From Thermoanaerobaculia bacterium (GTDB lineage Bacteria; Acidobacteriota; Thermoanaerobaculia; Multivoradales; UBA5704): DNA of 11,198 bases. Below, piece by piece: positions 6,437 through 11,198 of the stretch (positions are counted from its first letter, which is position 1; every line of letters starts with the position of its first letter). The notes below the pieces were generated by a model. It was not told the origin of the DNA and made no database searches. It saw only the letters and a program-made list of their open reading frames with translations. Location: positions 1 to 11,198 of the forward strand of contig JASLEW010000796.1 in assembly GCA_030150965.1 (NCBI GenBank). Reading direction: 5' to 3'. The position numbers were made by a program, and so were the translations under genes.

Positions 6437-6452
6437 GGGGCAAATTGTCGCG
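6437..6452 (-). promoter_or_regulatory. 16-bp repeat, copy 2 (candidate upstream activator site)
   Basis: Exact second copy of the 16-bp element (16/16). An identical 16-mer twice within 90 bp of non-coding DNA is not expected by chance, and these AT-rich cores stand out from the GC-rich surroundings. Confidence 0.55.
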
Positions 6453-6455
6453 CAT

Positions 6456-6471
6456 GGGATAAAAAGTCGCG
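6456..6471 (-). promoter_or_regulatory. 16-bp repeat, degenerate copy 3
   Basis: GGGATAAAAAGTCGCG on the plus strand matches the element at 12 of 16 positions, keeping the GGG, AAA and GTCGCG blocks. It starts 19 bp from the start of copy 2, close to two helical turns, so adjacent dimers could bind the same face of the DNA. Confidence 0.42.
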
Positions 6472-6518
6472 CCCCCTCGCCGCCTGCCACCCCCGCCCCG
6501 CCCCATCCGGATGCCGGC

Positions 6519-10878
<4,360 letters not shown>

Positions 10879-11055
10879 GGATTCACTCACTCTAGCAGAC
10901 CGGTTTGGCGCTTCCGAGCCCTCCCCGCGCCGGAGAGGGAGGCAAGCTGAGCCACCCGGCCCGGAGGCACGGGCTCAAGGCAGAACCGCGCGCGGCGGCG
11001 AAATCTTCCTGGCAGCCCTATGCTAAAGTCGCATGAGGCTCATGGAGGATATGGC
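10879..11055. other. Divergent intergenic region between uvrA and a secreted-protein gene
   Basis: 177 bp holding the regulatory regions of both divergent genes. On the plus strand, TGCTAAAGT (11021-11029) resembles an extended -10 box (TG-N-TAAAGT, 4/6 in the hexamer), about 26 bp before the ATG at 11056, without a recognisable -35. On the minus strand, TGCTAGAGT (10897-10889) is a similar extended -10-like sequence just before the uvrA start. Both are weak calls. Confidence 0.35.
11044..11048 (+). promoter_or_regulatory. Shine-Dalgarno for the right-edge gene
   Basis: GGAGG ends 7 nt before ATG 11056. This selects that ATG over ATG 11042 and 11051, which share another frame that soon hits a stop. 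Confidence 0.6.
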
Positions 11056-11198
11056 ATGCCCTGGCATCTGCGTACCGTGGCGGCGACGATCCTGGCCGCC
11101 GCCCCGTGTGTCCTGTGGTTGAGCGCCGGTGCGTCCCCGGCGGCGGCGGCTCCGCGGGCCGGCGAGGACGCGGGCGCGGCCCCGGCGGCGCTGGCGGC
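11056..11198 (+). CDS. Probable secreted protein, N-terminal fragment (runs off the window)
   Basis: 47 codons are visible and the frame is open at the right edge. The product begins MPWHLRTVAATILAAAPCVL, a short basic N-terminus followed by a hydrophobic core, then an Ala-rich 'GASPAAAAP' stretch with good signal peptidase I cleavage choices (AxA), and a low-complexity Ala/Gly/Pro region. This looks like a Sec signal peptide. The cysteine sits in the hydrophobic core and does not form a lipobox. The mature domain is outside the window, so no function can be assigned. Confidence 0.6.
   Translation, partial: MPWHLRTVAATILAAAPCVLWLSAGASPAAAAPRAGEDAGAAPAALA

Noticed and set aside
6363..6455. 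30-codon minus-strand ORF starting inside the repeat region (MRDNLPHSG...)
   Set aside because: No Shine-Dalgarno (preceded by TTTTTATCCC); it only reads through the repeated 16-mers.
6366..6471. CRISPR-like repeats
   Set aside because: Only two exact 16-bp copies plus one degenerate copy, with irregular gaps (55 and 3 bp) and no cas genes.

Overview
The window is about 11.2 kb of very GC-rich bacterial chromosome. Long mirror-image open frames lie over most true genes, as expected at this GC content. The gene set (GAF-AAA+-Fis activator, RsbW/STAS/RsbU partner-switching module, UbiB-like kinase, VapBC-type toxin-antitoxin pair, UvrA) fits a deep-branching Gram-negative lineage such as Acidobacteriota or Myxococcota. 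That assignment is inferred from overall style only; there is no rRNA or other lineage marker.

Plus strand, left side (1-3360): the 3' part of a TldD/PmbA-family gene; a compact Phd/YefM-VapC toxin-antitoxin operon whose promoter is overlaid by a perfect 10-bp inverted repeat and appears to give a leaderless transcript; then a UbiB/ABC1-family atypical kinase with two C-terminal membrane helices. This strand converges with the next block across only 13 bp.

Minus strand, centre and right (10878 down to 3374), read in the direction of transcription: uvrA; a sigma-54-type enhancer-binding activator with a GAF sensor and a non-standard GAFTGA loop (GVATGV); an intergenic region of about 300 bp; and a four-gene partner-switching operon. 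The operon runs from a 52-residue hydrophobic small ORF through an RsbW-like anti-sigma kinase and a STAS antagonist to a GAF-PP2C (RsbU-like) phosphatase.

The intergenic region is the most interesting part. It carries a correctly spaced -24/-12 motif (TGGCA-N6-TTGC), a possible IHF-like site inside an inverted repeat, and three copies of a 16-bp element (two identical, one 12/16) placed as upstream activator sites would be. With the activator gene immediately upstream, the simplest reading is a self-contained circuit: a GAF-sensing sigma-54 activator switches on a phosphatase/antagonist/kinase partner-switching cassette whose first product is a small membrane protein not captured by normal gene calling. 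No sigma factor gene accompanies the cassette, so its final target is unknown.

Right edge: divergently from uvrA, the first 47 codons of a gene for a probably secreted protein begin at 11056. I see no tRNA, rRNA, CRISPR array, insertion sequence or transposase, and no convincing intrinsic terminator.
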